The notes under the pieces are model-generated. The model saw only the letters and a program-made list of their open reading frames with translations, had not been told where the DNA came from and did not search any database. This document shows positions 1-11,522 of a stretch of 64,000 bases of DNA, piece after piece. How positions within the stretch are numbered: position 1 is the stretch's first letter; each line of letters opens with the position of its first letter. The translations under genes were made by a program, and so were the position numbers. The DNA comes from Antedon mediterranea (lineage: Eukaryota > Echinodermata > Crinoidea > Comatulida > Antedonidae), in the NCBI RefSeq assembly GCF_964355755.1, contig NC_092670.1, positions 5,543,001 to 5,607,000 of the forward strand. Reading direction: 5' to 3'.

Positions 1-2480
1 TCTGTTTTAAGACACTCCATATCCTACATGATGATTCACTCCCGCACTGAGCCAGGAACAAACGTCCAAAACCAAGAAAAACGAGTCATTGAAGTTGAAG
101 AAACCTTCGATGTTCCATATAATAGGTTGTCAAGGTACATTCAGTGCATTTCTTTACATATACTGGTACAAAGTGCGTTCCTGTCATTGTAAGCAGTCTG
201 GAATTTCTTAGCATACGTATATGTTGTTCCAATTGGACCTTGTATTTATGACAGGCATTTTCAGATAGTACTAATTCAGTTGGTCAATAATTGTTTTTGC
301 GTGAACTAATTGAATAGTTCTGGAATTTTTTTATCGGTGTATATATAATGTTGTATCTTTAGCAACTGAATCTGTAGGCCTTTTCTTCACTCCTGAATCA
401 AGTTCTTCACCATCACCGTTCCTTTCGCTTTCGTGGTTATCTATGTTCTTGATTTGTGATGCTTTCAAGATAAGGTCATCTTGGACCATGTGCAAAAAAA
501 AAACACATGGCCACAAAGTAAAACTTGAGTTTGAAGCAATCACATTGCTTGTTTTTGCATCAAATGTGCATGCAACTCTCTTAAACCTCTTGTAATACCC
601 GGTGTCACCATTATAAACTGATACTGTAGATGGGTGTATTGACTACTCCTATGATAGGCCACTGGAACTTGTCCACCAATTACAGCCGCATCTCTATTGT
701 CTTTCTAAAAAATACTTGTAAGATCCATCTTCGGACAGACTGGTAAGTACATATTCCTCCAGGCTAGTAAATGCATTGAGCTCGTTGTAATAGCCCAAGG
801 TGGATAGAGCTTCGTAAAAATTCTCTAAATCATCTGAGAACTCGAACAGTTTTGAGTTTTGACGAATCAACCTTGGCACAATTCATCACCTTGCCTACCA
901 GGCTTGACCAATAACCGATGTGTTTCCGAACATCTCCTTCAATGTCTTGCCCTCCGACTGGTGACCTTTACTTTTAAGACACAATACTGAATGGCCTCTA
1001 AAGCTTTACCAGATAATAAAGATACAGTAGCAGTGAGTTAAGTTTTGTTATCAATAATTCCAGTAACTGTGTTGTTAAAGGAAGTAATGAACGCATTATA
1101 AAATAATGGATCACCTTGATAATTGCTTAATCTTGGTACGTGGTAAAGGCAATGCCTTAAAAAACCCAACCATATCTGTATTAGATACATTTTCATTAGG
1201 TAAATTATCAGACCCCTCCACATTAGATGTATTATTATTTACAACAGTACATTATCAGATCATTAGATACATTACTAGTTGCTTCAAGGTTATCATTTGA
1301 ACCATTATCATTAGTCTAGTTTACCTCAACCTCATCCAAAGTATTTTTTTCTTCCAGCGATTCTTTGGTCTTGTTTGTTAATTCCTCCAGTTTTGCCATC
1401 ATGAATTCATTCTGGCAGTGGCTAATCCATTATTGTTCAGCTTCACATGAAATGTATGTATAATTTTGCATACCCGCCTTTGCAACCTCTCAATTTATTT
1501 AGATAAGTCGTCATGTTCTGCTAGTAATGCTAGATGATCAATTTATCTGGAGACCCCTCTCTCAAAGGGGTTATGTCCTCTAAACCACTCTACAAAACCC
1601 TTAAATGTTTCAAAGTCCTTCATACAAGATTCCCACATTCTGAATGAATGGTTTTCCTGTCATTTATACCAACTCTCAAACAGTGTACGCAATCCCGCCA
1701 GATGTGACAGAGTCGACATACACAAAACATCAGTTGACCCAGTATTTTTCATGTGTCCATGAATCATTAATGTCTGTTAAATTGTCAGGTCAAACCATAA
1801 TCCTCAATACATTTTTTCTGAATATCGTGGGGTGTGGTTTAGCATCTTCAATCTTCTTATACAAAGTATGCTGATCTGTTTTTAGTTGTAACATATGTTT
1901 GTAAGTATAACCGACTGCATTTTGTATATTTTGTATGCCTTGCTGCAGCAAACGTATTTACAATTGGTAGCATTGCTCCAACTGTGGTAAGGTGCTAATC
2001 TCAGTCAACTGGGTCAGGGATGCTATTTTTAATATCATAAGTTCGCATGTTATACATTAATGCTGCATCAGTGAGGAAATGCCTTTGAGTATGCACCTCC
2101 ATATCATATATTTCATTGGTACTTGTCAATCTTTAATCGCAAGTACTTTATCTAAGCCAGATCCCTTCATTATGTTTGAGCTCTTTGGTTGTCCCGGAGT
2201 GACAATTCCTATTAACCCTATTGCATGGAACCCAAAAAGTCCATTCAATGTAATAATATCATGATCAATGTTTTCTCCAACGAACTTAACTGTCCGCTAA
2301 ATCCGGTCCATCATCACTGTTGGGATCACATCACTTTTTAGCTTTTTATAGTTGCACATTTCGCTGAATTATATCCATGTTAATGTAGTACATTTATAAA
2401 TGAAAAAACAAACTCTTTGTAAACTTTTAGGACTTTTTAGTACTATTAGGACAAAGACTTAAGTCATGTTATAATCCTTG
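1..2480. other. intergenic, no recognisable gene
   Basis: Only short, interrupted reading frames are present. Some minus-strand stretches around 1,550-2,150 read like decayed coding sequence, because short open pieces are separated by stops and frame changes. I could not assign them to a family. No splice-consistent gene, RNA gene or clear repeat boundary was seen. Confidence 0.4.
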
Positions 2481-2489
2481 TGCCACAAA

Positions 2490-2985
2490 GGTGGCTTAGG
2501 GGCGCGGCCAGAGTGTCTGACGGTAGCCATTGGAGTGGTAATGGCTGGTGTTGAGAATGGCTGCGTTGACTCTGTCTGCGAAGGAATTTTCTGTTGCGCA
2601 ATGTCACTCTGAGCCATCCACCTTCACAGCATATTGATCGAACTGCCGAACTTCAATCACTAAACCGGTTTTTGTTCCACTTTCTGGGTTTTGTCCAATC
2701 TGGTTTTGTATCCGAACTTTGTCACCAACACTTAATGGTGGCAAACGTTTGGTATGCTCTGACCACTGCTCCATCGACTCCATGTGTCTATTTCGTAAGG
2801 CTTCCTCTGGAGCAGGTTGGACATGGAACAATGAGCCTACAAACACCTGCCTACGTCGAGCACGAAAGGAGCGCATATTGTGGCTGCCAGTACCTCTTCT
2901 TCAGTCTTACCGGTTAGGCTTACTCCTGCAGATCTTGATAGGTCTTTTCGTATTTAGAGTATCGTTGCAGCATTCAAGTAACTGA
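2490..2985 (-). pseudogene. Ty3/gypsy-like pol 3' end (integrase C-terminal tail), decayed
   Basis: Between about 2,876 and 2,604 the minus strand encodes the C-terminal tail typical of Ty3/gypsy integrases in marine invertebrates. An alternating charged stretch is followed by the motif LSVGDKVRIQNQ and then by TGLVIEVRQFDQYAVKVDG, a chromodomain-like or SH3-like integrase tail. A stop follows, and the continuation in another frame (about 2,610-2,490) has the usual terminal S-G-R-x-P-K-P-P-x-W-H-K-D-Y signature. No RT, RNase H, integrase core or LTRs were found nearby, so this is a truncated relic. The family call rests on motif recognition only. Confidence 0.6.
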
Positions 2986-3167
2986 ACGACCTTGTCACGG
3001 CCTGTTATTTTTGTTGCTTCTACATAGTCTGTCCAACGTGATGTGAAGTATGACCATTCTTCGCTGGTACCAGAAGGCAAGGCCTTCTCACTTTCTGTGC
3101 ACTGTTTGTAGGCCTAGCATGTGTGTTACAATGGGCTGTGTCAGCGCAGCTAGCATCTCCAAGGTCA

Positions 3168-3965
3168 TTTAGGTATATTTATTCATAAAAAGACATCAAA
3201 ATACAACGGCAGCCAAAAGGCTGAAAAGTAGTATTTTACAAAATTTGATAAAAATGTATAAATACATTATGTATAAAAGGTAAAACTAGTAATAATAATA
3301 ATTTACCACATTAAAATTGGTCCACCTGTAAGTTAAAATAGTGCCAGCCTATTCAATATTCATCATTAATGAGTCGGACTAAAAAAGGGACTGGTGAAGA
3401 TCTAAATCTTTCTGTACGACCAAACGGGATTTTGATTAGAGGCTTACTCGCAGACCTCATGGTTCTGCTAATGTCACGAACAGATGGAAGAATGCTTCTA
3501 AATGTATCGGACTTTATTATTCCTTTACCAAATTTCAGTAAGAGTCGGACTCTTCTGTTAACTAGCGATGGAAGGTCTGACAATTTAAGAGCGGACTCGT
3601 AGGATACATAGTTCATGCCATAAATGATTCGTAGAGCTCTTTTTTGAACTCTTTCTATTGACTTAGTTTGGTCTTTCGTAATTGAACTGTGCCACACAAA
3701 GCATGCATATTCAACTAAAGGACGTATATAGCAAGTATATACTTGTAGTAAATCTTTAGAAGGCGCCTTGGCTTTCTTAAGTATAATCAAAGTGTACAAA
3801 CGTCGACATGATTTGGCAACGATATCATGAATATGCATCTCCCATTTAAGGTTATCCTGCAAGGTGACACCAAGCAGTTTAATGTGATTTACACATTTAA
3901 GATCATGGCCATTTAGATTGAAACTGGGAGGAGGACTGGAGGTCTGGAGTTGTTTAGGCACAGCC
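3168..3965 (-). mobile_element. 5'-truncated non-LTR retrotransposon (LINE, Jockey/CR1-like)
   Basis: The segment holds the C-terminal part of a non-LTR reverse transcriptase (separate entry), then about 185 bp of 3' UTR. On the minus strand the UTR carries an AATAAA signal near 3,174-3,180 and a CTTTTGGCTGCCGTTGTATTT stretch often seen in LINE tails. Homology appears to stop abruptly near 3,965, which is the usual 5' truncation of target-primed insertions. I could not define target-site duplications. Confidence 0.6.
3353..3961 (-). pseudogene. non-LTR reverse transcriptase, C-terminal fragment
   Basis: The frame gives 202 residues that match the end of Jockey/CR1-type reverse transcriptases. 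VNHIKLLGVTLQDNLKWEMH is the classic stretch after the RT palm. It is followed by YIRPLVEYACFVWHSS and IERVQKRALRIIYG in the thumb/connection region. The catalytic YADD box, the endonuclease and ORF1 are absent, so the fragment cannot act alone. The frame is uninterrupted, so the insertion is probably fairly young. Confidence 0.75.
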
Positions 3966-3999
3966 CTCTATCGGGCATTCCACAGCAGGCATGATGGTA

Positions 4000-5300
4000 A
4001 GCTACTTACGATACAAATGCAAAGGGGCTCCAGAGCCAAAAAACTCTTTGTCAACTTTAACTTTAATAAACAAATAAACAAGTTTCATCAGCAAGACAAT
4101 GCTGGAGCCCAAGAGTGCGATATATTTCTATGATGTAGTTTAAGTAGTTCACAACTGTATACATTGAATGAGTGTCATATTGATGAGTACAGTATTGTCT
4201 AATTTAGCAGCCACTTTGAAGCAAACCTGTGATCTATTAAGTGCTAATTCTAAGTGAATAGACACCTTGCAGGTTGACCTAGAGGAATTAACTATATTTT
4301 GTCTCATTTCTTTTTGCATCTGATTGAGTTAAATCCAATGACGACAGAAGCTGTAAATCATTGATCATTTCAGTAATTGATAGGTGTTCCTCCTTTAAAC
4401 AATTCAGTTTAATATAAAAGTTTGATACATTTTGCCGCCGTTCTTATGATCAAACTTTTTTTTTATCAGGAGTTTGTGACTGAATAATTGTAAGATGTTC
4501 CCGTAGAATAGTCAAACTTTTATCTTTAAAACAAAATAAATAAAGTCTTCTCTCTTGGTTTGTAAATAAATGTTGTCTTTTAAGCGTTGGAGTAGCTTTC
4601 TTTTAACATACGATTTACAATAAACTTGTGTAGTGTCAGATGTAAGTTCTAACATCTTATTATGCAAGTCTTACAAAGTATACAATGTTTTCATTGATTT
4701 ACTTGCATGGAGAACCAAAGTGTATTTTTTGGGGTCTCCATTGGTCGACATTGTTTCTGAAAACCAACATACAATCTGTGTTTCATAGTCAATTAATCCG
4801 ATTTGTATGGCTGTTTTGTATTGTTATTTCAATTAATTAATTAATTAATTTACCTACTTAATATTTCGTTGGTGCAGAAGCATCCAAGTTTCCGTTGTCA
4901 ATATTCAACACGATGTCGATGGTGTTGATTTCACTGCATAAACGAGACCAAGTGTTGGTTAACCTTCTTGATCTTGGTTGTTCTCCTGGATGACGACATT
5001 CCCCGCTGTGTAGAAGTGATACACCTACATCGGATAGAATTGGTGAAGGTTGATAGAGATGTGAAGGCCGATCCCTTCCATAATTGATGTTACATTACTG
5101 TTTACAGGTTTCTCTAGGAACAATTCTACTGCCGTTTCCGATAAAGTGCACATTCTCCTTCACTGATTGATAAATGAAATTCTGAAGAATATTTAGAGCT
5201 GTTTGCTAGATGTGCAGTGTACTCACATTTGTAGAGCTATTGTAGGTTTTGATGTTAGTCTATAAATAAGATCGTTGAATAGCAGCATCAATGACATTGG
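4000..5300. other. intergenic, no recognisable gene
   Basis: AT-rich sequence with only short frames. A run of TTAA/AATT steps near 4,830-4,850 is simple sequence. Nothing here could be tied to a gene, a structural RNA or a bounded repeat. Confidence 0.4.
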
Positions 5301-6242
5301 TTCAAGTACCATTTTTCACTACTATCTGACGCTTATCATCTCACAAAATTGTGAATGGTTGTACTAATGTAGTTATGTCTGTCACTGTGTAATCCATAAC
5401 CTCATATACTGATTTGTGTGTCATTAGAGCCAGGTCAATGGTTAGTCCTCTTCTTTCCCTAAATATATAAGCTAGGATTGAGTTTTTATTAATGCTGCAT
5501 GTCAGGGATCTCTGTATTGAACTTCCAATGGTTGAATGAAGAGTTCTCTCCCATGCGTAGACTGTAGATTGATTTTTTATTGAATTACCTATACCACATC
5601 CATTCTTCACATATTTGTTTTTTTGCGATAAAATTTTGGTTTATCTGTAAATCTTTTGGTATTTTTTTAAAGGTCAACCCGTTGAAAAATGCTTGATTGT
5701 CCCACATCTGCCCGAATGTCAGTTGTAAATTTTTTTAGAATAGCCTAATTTTCTTTATCCAAAAGTGTTTGGTTCTCTGATCTGTATTCGTGCGTTCCTG
5801 TAATTATGTGTTGTTCGAGCGTACAGATCCTGACGTAGGACTTAGTGCACCCTTGTTCAGGGCAGAAAAACAAATGATCATCAGCAATTTATCATTTATC
5901 TGGTTGGTCTTGTGCACTAGCTGTGGACTTTGCTGTATAGTTTGAGAGGATACGTTTATAGTGGTCATTCTTTTCGAGTGGTCCATGCACTCAAACAGTA
6001 GGCATTGGGATTTTTGTAACGGTTTCCCATTTTCAAAAGTTACCAGGTTCAATGCTGTATGCGCTCCAAACGTTAACTCCTTGGCTGAAAATCCACAATA
6101 TTTAGTTAATAATTTATGCCATCCTTCTTTCAAGGTTTTGCCACATTTCAGAGAGAGTAGTTACAAAACTAAAGTTCTGCCCTTCGAACACTAATGCATT
6201 TTTCATTGAGCACGATCGTCTATGTCCTGACCTTTGTTGGAA

Positions 6243-6570
6243 TCAATTCGCATTAATTTTTTTTATTTTTATATGAGTGCAGTGGCCGCACAGTGGTAGC
6301 AGCCAATATTTTCTTGCCAAAAATATATGTTTTAGACATGAAACTACATCTTTCATCATTGCTGTTAATGCATCGCTGTTCTGGGCTTGTGTTTGAAACA
6401 AACGTAATCGAATTGCAACAGAAATGTGACATGACATTCCTCTTCTTCCAAACCAGTCTGCTTGTGATTCTCGGGGTTTTATCGGCAAAAACTTCATTGC
6501 CCATTCCTGAATTATTTTCGTGAATCATTTGCAGTACGTGTTGTCTGTCATCTTGATTTAAGCATCTCAA
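6243..6570 (-). pseudogene. decayed transposon-like coding fragment
   Basis: Two overlapping minus-strand frames each carry part of one apparent protein. The first has RESQADWFGRRGMSCHISVA followed by a stretch around SDALTAMMKDVVSCLKHIF. This resembles a repeated metazoan protein family that I associate with mobile elements. The second frame shares the same bases, so one is a shadow, and the protein would need a frameshift to continue. Further short minus-strand pieces at about 5,341-5,610 and 5,804-6,133 may belong to the same relic. Assignment is tentative. Confidence 0.3.
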
Positions 6571-6959
6571 CTAATTTCCACAATAAAATATCGTTGTGTT
6601 CCTTGTCTATAGTTAGTTGTATTTCCTCGAATTCATCACCATTCATATATTCACACATGATGCACCTGGGACTTTAGTTCTTCTACAATGTCCTCTGGAA
6701 TGTCACAATTCTCACACATGGCACCCTGTGATCACAAGGTTCCGTACATGCTGTCCCAATTTCATGACGCATACTGGCGACAGTGGTCAGGAACTGTCGA
6801 CGATTTAGAAATATAGATTTGTTTAATAAAATGCCTTGAAACTGTGGTAATACAGTAATAAAAAATAATGATGAAACTTTCCTCAGTACATACAGAATTA
6901 TGAAAGTTATTTCGAAAGTCTTTAATAGATAATATTCCCAGCACTTGTAATGTGTAATA

Positions 6960-7206
6960 TTTCTAGCACTTTCAATCTATACAAATAAGATTTTCTAACA
7001 TACTATCCTTGTTGCTTTTCTTTGTATACTTTCTATTCTATTATATATTTATTGTTAGATCTCAAAATGTATTTTAAGTGGAGAAAGGCACTCTCTCCAT
7101 GACGGTTGTCACACAGTGTTTTGTATTTCTTTGTCTTTTTTTTTATTGTATTTATATGTTTCATATGGACAGTTTGTCTGAAATAAAGTTGAATTGAATT
7201 GAATAT
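6960..7206 (+). repeat. solo LINE 3' end with (TTGAA)n tail
   Basis: The segment ends in an AATAAA-like signal followed directly by a short GTTGAATTGAATTGAAT tail at about 7,182-7,205. Upstream is a stretch with a GGCACTCTCTCCATGACGG word. This layout (3' UTR, poly(A)-like signal, short tandem tail, no ORF) is typical of a strongly 5'-truncated non-LTR insertion on the plus strand. The left limit is approximate. Confidence 0.45.
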
Positions 7207-7209
7207 GAG

Positions 7210-7940
7210 ACTTCTCAAATTGTGCCCACATTGAAGTTTAGGATAGCTAATCAAGACATATTGTTACTACATTTTGAATCTGCTTGCTTTACAACATATA
7301 TAATTAACTTGAGTATGACACAATAACAAACTATTTGCATACACCTATAAATTCTGTAACTTCAGGAATATTCTGATTCTATAGTATAATCCCAATTTGT
7401 GACCGTTTGACCCCGACTAACACACACAAATTAGCCCAAGGTTAAAATACCAATTGTGTATGAAATATTTTTATTCAATGAAAAATTTATACTAGGCATT
7501 CTTTCGTTCCTCTGCAGTAATACCGTATATTTTAGTTGTCACGGTAGGAAAAAGCATAAACTCTGATAGAGTATAGCAATAAAAATCATAACTACTACAG
7601 TATACAATTCACCTCTGAACATCTTATCTCATGGTGCCGTAATCATGGATAAAAAACATGGTAGAACACAAACATTGAGAATCATAAACATATTAAAATT
7701 ACATATAAAAGAAATAAACTGTACTCTTATGCAACTTTTATTCTAAATTAAGATAACATTTCTCTTGCCTTAATTTAACTTAACTACGATTGTTCCCTTT
7801 AACCTATCGGCGCGTTTATAATTTTAACCTAAACACTCGTGCGAGGCAGCCATATGCTGAACCTCTGGAACCATATACACCATTTCCCACTTCTACTTTA
7901 CCACTCGGCAAGGCAACCATCTGTTGAACCTCTCGATCTA
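7210..7940. other. intergenic, no recognisable gene
   Basis: AT-rich sequence without a supported ORF, repeat boundary or RNA gene. Confidence 0.4.
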
Positions 7941-7943
7941 TCC

Positions 7944-8352
7944 TTAGTAAGCCGTAGTAGGGACAGTCACATGTTGGACCCCTGTGTTATGTGTTCCTTC
8001 TAACCCATTTCTCCGCCACATCCTGGGACGCCGCCCCAGTGAACGGACCTGCAATACAGCCGAGTTCCCATCACATGAAATGTATTCAGTGATCGCCTGT
8101 GTATGTTCAAATGCACGTTTATGATTCGTGGACCTGTGAGACCGCGGCGGCACCTTACAACCAATTCTAAAACCTTCTCGAAAACCTTTGCACACCTTGT
8201 CTCCTATCCATGGTGGTGAACCCTGTAGGTACTTCAGTAATTTCGAAACTATTACCGGCGTTGGTAACTGACCGTCCCTTTCTATTAGTCAATTCTGTCC
8301 TGGCCTCGATTCGATACTGTTGGTATCCTTTGCCGCCAGCAGCCCGACACAT
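7944..8352 (-). pseudogene. possible DIRS-like retroelement fragment
   Basis: The minus-strand frame contains CKGFREGFRIGCKVPPRS followed by a K-R-A-F-E-H stretch. It resembles the segment just before the reverse transcriptase of DIRS-type (tyrosine-recombinase) retroelements, where a GF-x-x-GFR-x-G motif precedes an N-x-x-S-A block. An overlapping frame (8,167-8,352) holds the sequence just upstream, so the fragment is frame-shifted. No RT palm, methylase or recombinase was found. The identification is weak. Confidence 0.3.
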
Positions 8353-8818
8353 TTTCGCTCTACTTCTTTATGCGCGCCATGGCAAACTTTGCAGATATTT
8401 TCCAATCTACATCACGACTGGTGTACCGAAAAGCAATGCGCAAACAACTCATGTCAGTGTAATGCGATGCTTCTCTTCATCTTCGGAGAGGACATCCGGT
8501 AAAATACTTAACAACCTTACGAGGTCATCGGTCGCAAATTTGTCTCTCCTGTTGCCCAGAGAAACCCATTTTATGACAAATCTTTGATTCTATTTCCATT
8601 GATGATAATCTGCTAACTTTTTGTTCACTCGAGTTGTCAACCAAAACCCCAGTAATAACTTGACCGTGTACATACTTTTCAAATAATATTAAATAAAAAA
8701 ATTGGTGAAGCTTTTACAATCAATTATATTAATATTTCAATGAAAGTGAAAGCATAACGTAAGTCACAATACATTTTAAAATAATTTAAACAAAATCCCA
8801 CATGACATTCGATTCTTC

Positions 8819-9060
8819 TTAAAAATACACTTTCTGAAAATATTCCATATCTGTTATCACAGCAGGTGTTTCTTCTTCTTTGTGGTGGTGTGAAAAGAGA
8901 ACGCACAATTTGTCACAGTTGCGAAATCCGAATGCATCACAGCATAAATTCACGTGACACACCTTGGCACAGTGGATGTAGGATAGAACGTCTTCGCTTT
9001 GAAAGATATCACCACCAATACCTTTTATAGCTGATGACCTGATTTTCTTGAATACGTTGC
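8819..9060 (-). pseudogene. copy 1 PAN/apple-like terminal exon
   Basis: The frame is open from a phase-1 acceptor to a TAA at 8,819-8,821. It has the same cysteine pattern as copies 2 and 3: IHC, VC, LCC, NC and LC, then LFSHHHKEE and TDMEYFQKV. The Cys spacing suggests a PAN/apple-like fold, but I see no diagnostic motif beyond the cysteines. It ends shortly after MEYFQKV, without the Cys-rich tail of copy 2. Confidence 0.6.
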
Positions 9061-9244
9061 CTAAAGAGTAAACTAAAACATAACAAACAACAAATAAATA
9101 TTAATTCTATCGTTGGCAAAGTAAAAAATGTGTATATATAAGTCAATCGAACTATTGCTTTCCATATAAAAGAATTTTACAGACATACAATTATGATTAT
9201 TCATGTCATAACGTGAATTGAAAGATGTACAAAATGAATATTAC

Positions 9245-9841
9245 CATATGGCCGGTCCCTTGCCGCCTTTATTTCCGATTCATTTAGTACTCGATTATAA
9301 ATCTGGAGAGCAGCTACTCTTGCCTTAACGCCCTCACCACCAATCTTTATATTCGTTTCGTCAGAAGCCAACTGCATTTGTATGAAATCTATATAACCAA
9401 TACTTGCAATCTCTCCATTCCTCCAAAGTTTGACATTCTTGTGAATTCCATCAAATGTCAAAGCAAGAAATGTCCAGACTTCAGGCTGCAGGACATGAGC
9501 TCTTGTCAACTGTTGATCATTGAAGAATACGGTTACTTCTGATTGATACAGAATACCATTTGTATATGTTTGTTCCATTCGTAGTCGTGTTCCATCGTTT
9601 CCAAATCCTACTATATCTCCCATAGAGTTCTGGTACGGGTAGATATAGAAAGCGATCGTCAGAGCTTGTGTATTGTGAAGCATGACATTGATCACTGATA
9701 CTGTTAGATCAATTGATTGTTCAATTGTACATTGTATGTCTTCATCAGACAAATACACGTCAGTCTTGTAAATATATTTCAACAAACACCAGTAGTTCAA
9801 CATCCATACTTTAACAGGATTTAGATTACCTCGGAATTCTT
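9245..9841 (-). pseudogene. copy 1 LamG-like (jelly-roll) exon
   Basis: This 597-nt phase 1-1 exon is fully open and encodes a concanavalin-A-like LamG domain. Markers are LTIAFYIYPYQNSMGDIVGF, the HVLQPEVWTFLALTFDG strand pair, VKLWRNGEIAS, and the closing RVAALQIYNRVLNESEI that ends most LamG jelly rolls. It is flanked by a good acceptor and a GTAATATT donor. The fold is typical of extracellular recognition proteins. The exon belongs to a dead gene copy. Confidence 0.8.
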
Positions 9842-10164
9842 CTGTAAAAGGAGTAATTTTTTTATTGTATCTCCGTGTTGGAAAGGACTCAAACCAGGAT
9901 ACCACCAGTATATTATTTGGTCAAAAAGAATTCGTTCAAACATTTTAGAGATGCATGGAAGCGAGGAAACATGTCGTTAGTTGGTAATTTGGTTATGTGA
10001 TTCCCTATAAAACAAACAATGGCATGCTTCCATACATCAGGACATTATCCGGTAGAAATAGAAATGTTTATATATTTTGATTTCAGTTTATTTATAGAGT
10101 TAATTAAGAACACTATCCAAAAATATGTATTTTTAATTTCAAAGAATATGGTGTTGTTATTATG

Positions 10165-10365
10165 GGTAATTACTATACAGATATTGCCTGCTTAGAGGTT
10201 AAATATAAGATTTGACATCCTCAAGGGATGATATTATGTTCGAGGGAATATAATATATTTCCCGAAGCGCCAGCTGAGGGAAATATATAGTTCCCCGAGA
10301 ACATAATATCATTCCTGATGGATGTCAAATCTTATATTTTACCGATAAAAAGGCAATATCTGTTA
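10165..10365. repeat. foldback (MITE-like) inverted repeat
   Basis: The left arm starts near CAGATATTGCC and runs through AAATATAAGATTTGACATCC. The right arm is its imperfect reverse complement and ends GGCAATATCTG. The arms are roughly 90-100 bp and meet around 10,270 near CGCCAGCTGAGG. It lies in the former intron between the copy 1 lectin and LamG exons, just outside the BEL element. No clear target duplication was found. Confidence 0.6.
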
Positions 10366-10444
10366 TATTACATAGCCAACAACAAGTAGAATATCTGCTG
10401 GGTCGGGTAGCTAGGCTAGCTAGCCTCCTTTTTGTCTTGTATGT

Positions 10445-11350
10445 TATTACTGTCGAGGGTCCAGAGAAATATATGAGTCGAGAATCGAAATATCACACGG
10501 TTATATGCTTCCTTTAAGTCTTTATTTACCAATACTGTGATAGAGTTGATTAACTGTGAAACAATAAAAATGACATAATAGTATGGTTAGCTATTATTTA
10601 TAAAATTCTTGGTTCTTAATTTAAAACTGGTTTAACATGACCTATTTAAACAATTGACAGAATGATAATATTAACATTGATCCATCAGCAACAACTGCAA
10701 TTAATACATACAGTCTTCTATAATAATGCATAATTGGTGTCCAGTATTAATATTACTATTATAATAATTATGAGCATAAATATCAGCTATTCAAACAACA
10801 ATTTAACCAAACAAGGCCAATAGCCATTAAGTCGCGTGCTACAATGCATAGTGATACCGGACCGACAGACCGACAGACAGACAGACCGACCGACCAACCG
10901 ACCGACATAGTGAACTATAGAGTCGCTTCCACGCGACTAAAAACAAGCATATATACTGTTATGCTTTCATAGAAGCAACAGGTATCTCACTTATGAGATG
11001 GTCCCTGAAAAAGTTAAAACAAAGTTATCTTGGCCTAGCCTACCGAAAGTACCAGCCATAAATAACGTCTCAAATAACACAACAAAATGACTATATTCGA
11101 TAAGAGAATTAACCTTACCGAATTCTGTAAACTTTCCCTGGCTTATGGTTCAGTAATTTATACAAAAACTTTCTAAAATCTCTCTCTATTTATCTCTTAT
11201 AATCTCCAACTAACTTCTTAAATCCTGTCTTCTTTCCTTTTCACACAAAAAAGCATGTTACCATGCAACCTCCTCATATTACAATAGGTTGCCACAGAAA
11301 ACCAAATATTTTGCCCAATATTAATTAAACTAGAAGCAATGGCTTCTACA
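10445..11350 (-). repeat. BEL/Pao 3' LTR (906 bp, with insertion)
   Basis: On the minus strand this LTR starts TGTAGAAGCC and ends AGTAATA. It aligns to the other LTR along its whole length. It differs mainly by an extra block of about 130 bp around 10,812-10,939 and by lacking a 21-bp duplication that the other LTR has near 16,960-16,985. Confidence 0.88.
10830..10938. repeat. short hairpin-ended (ACCG)n repeat inserted in the LTR
   Basis: The block is bounded by inverted AGTCGCGTG and CACGCGACT and contains a run of CCGA/CAGA tetranucleotides (10,858-10,907). It is missing from the other LTR, so it arrived after the BEL insertion or was lost from one LTR. A related sequence in the opposite orientation is at 19,814-19,882. 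Confidence 0.65.
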
Positions 11351-11522
11351 TTCCGGCCCCTTAATAGTTTACTAATTTAAACTATTACTAAACTACTACA
11401 AAATCTACTAAAGAACTGAATCGGTCATTCCAAAATGGTATAAGTTTCAACTAACATATCACAATACTAATCAATTTTCTCAGATTCTAAGAGTAAACAT
11501 AATTTAGCTACAGGTCTTTCGA

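Noticed and set aside
8210-8587. 125-codon plus-strand ORF
   Set aside because: It overlaps a minus-strand retroelement-like fragment and shows no domain of its own.
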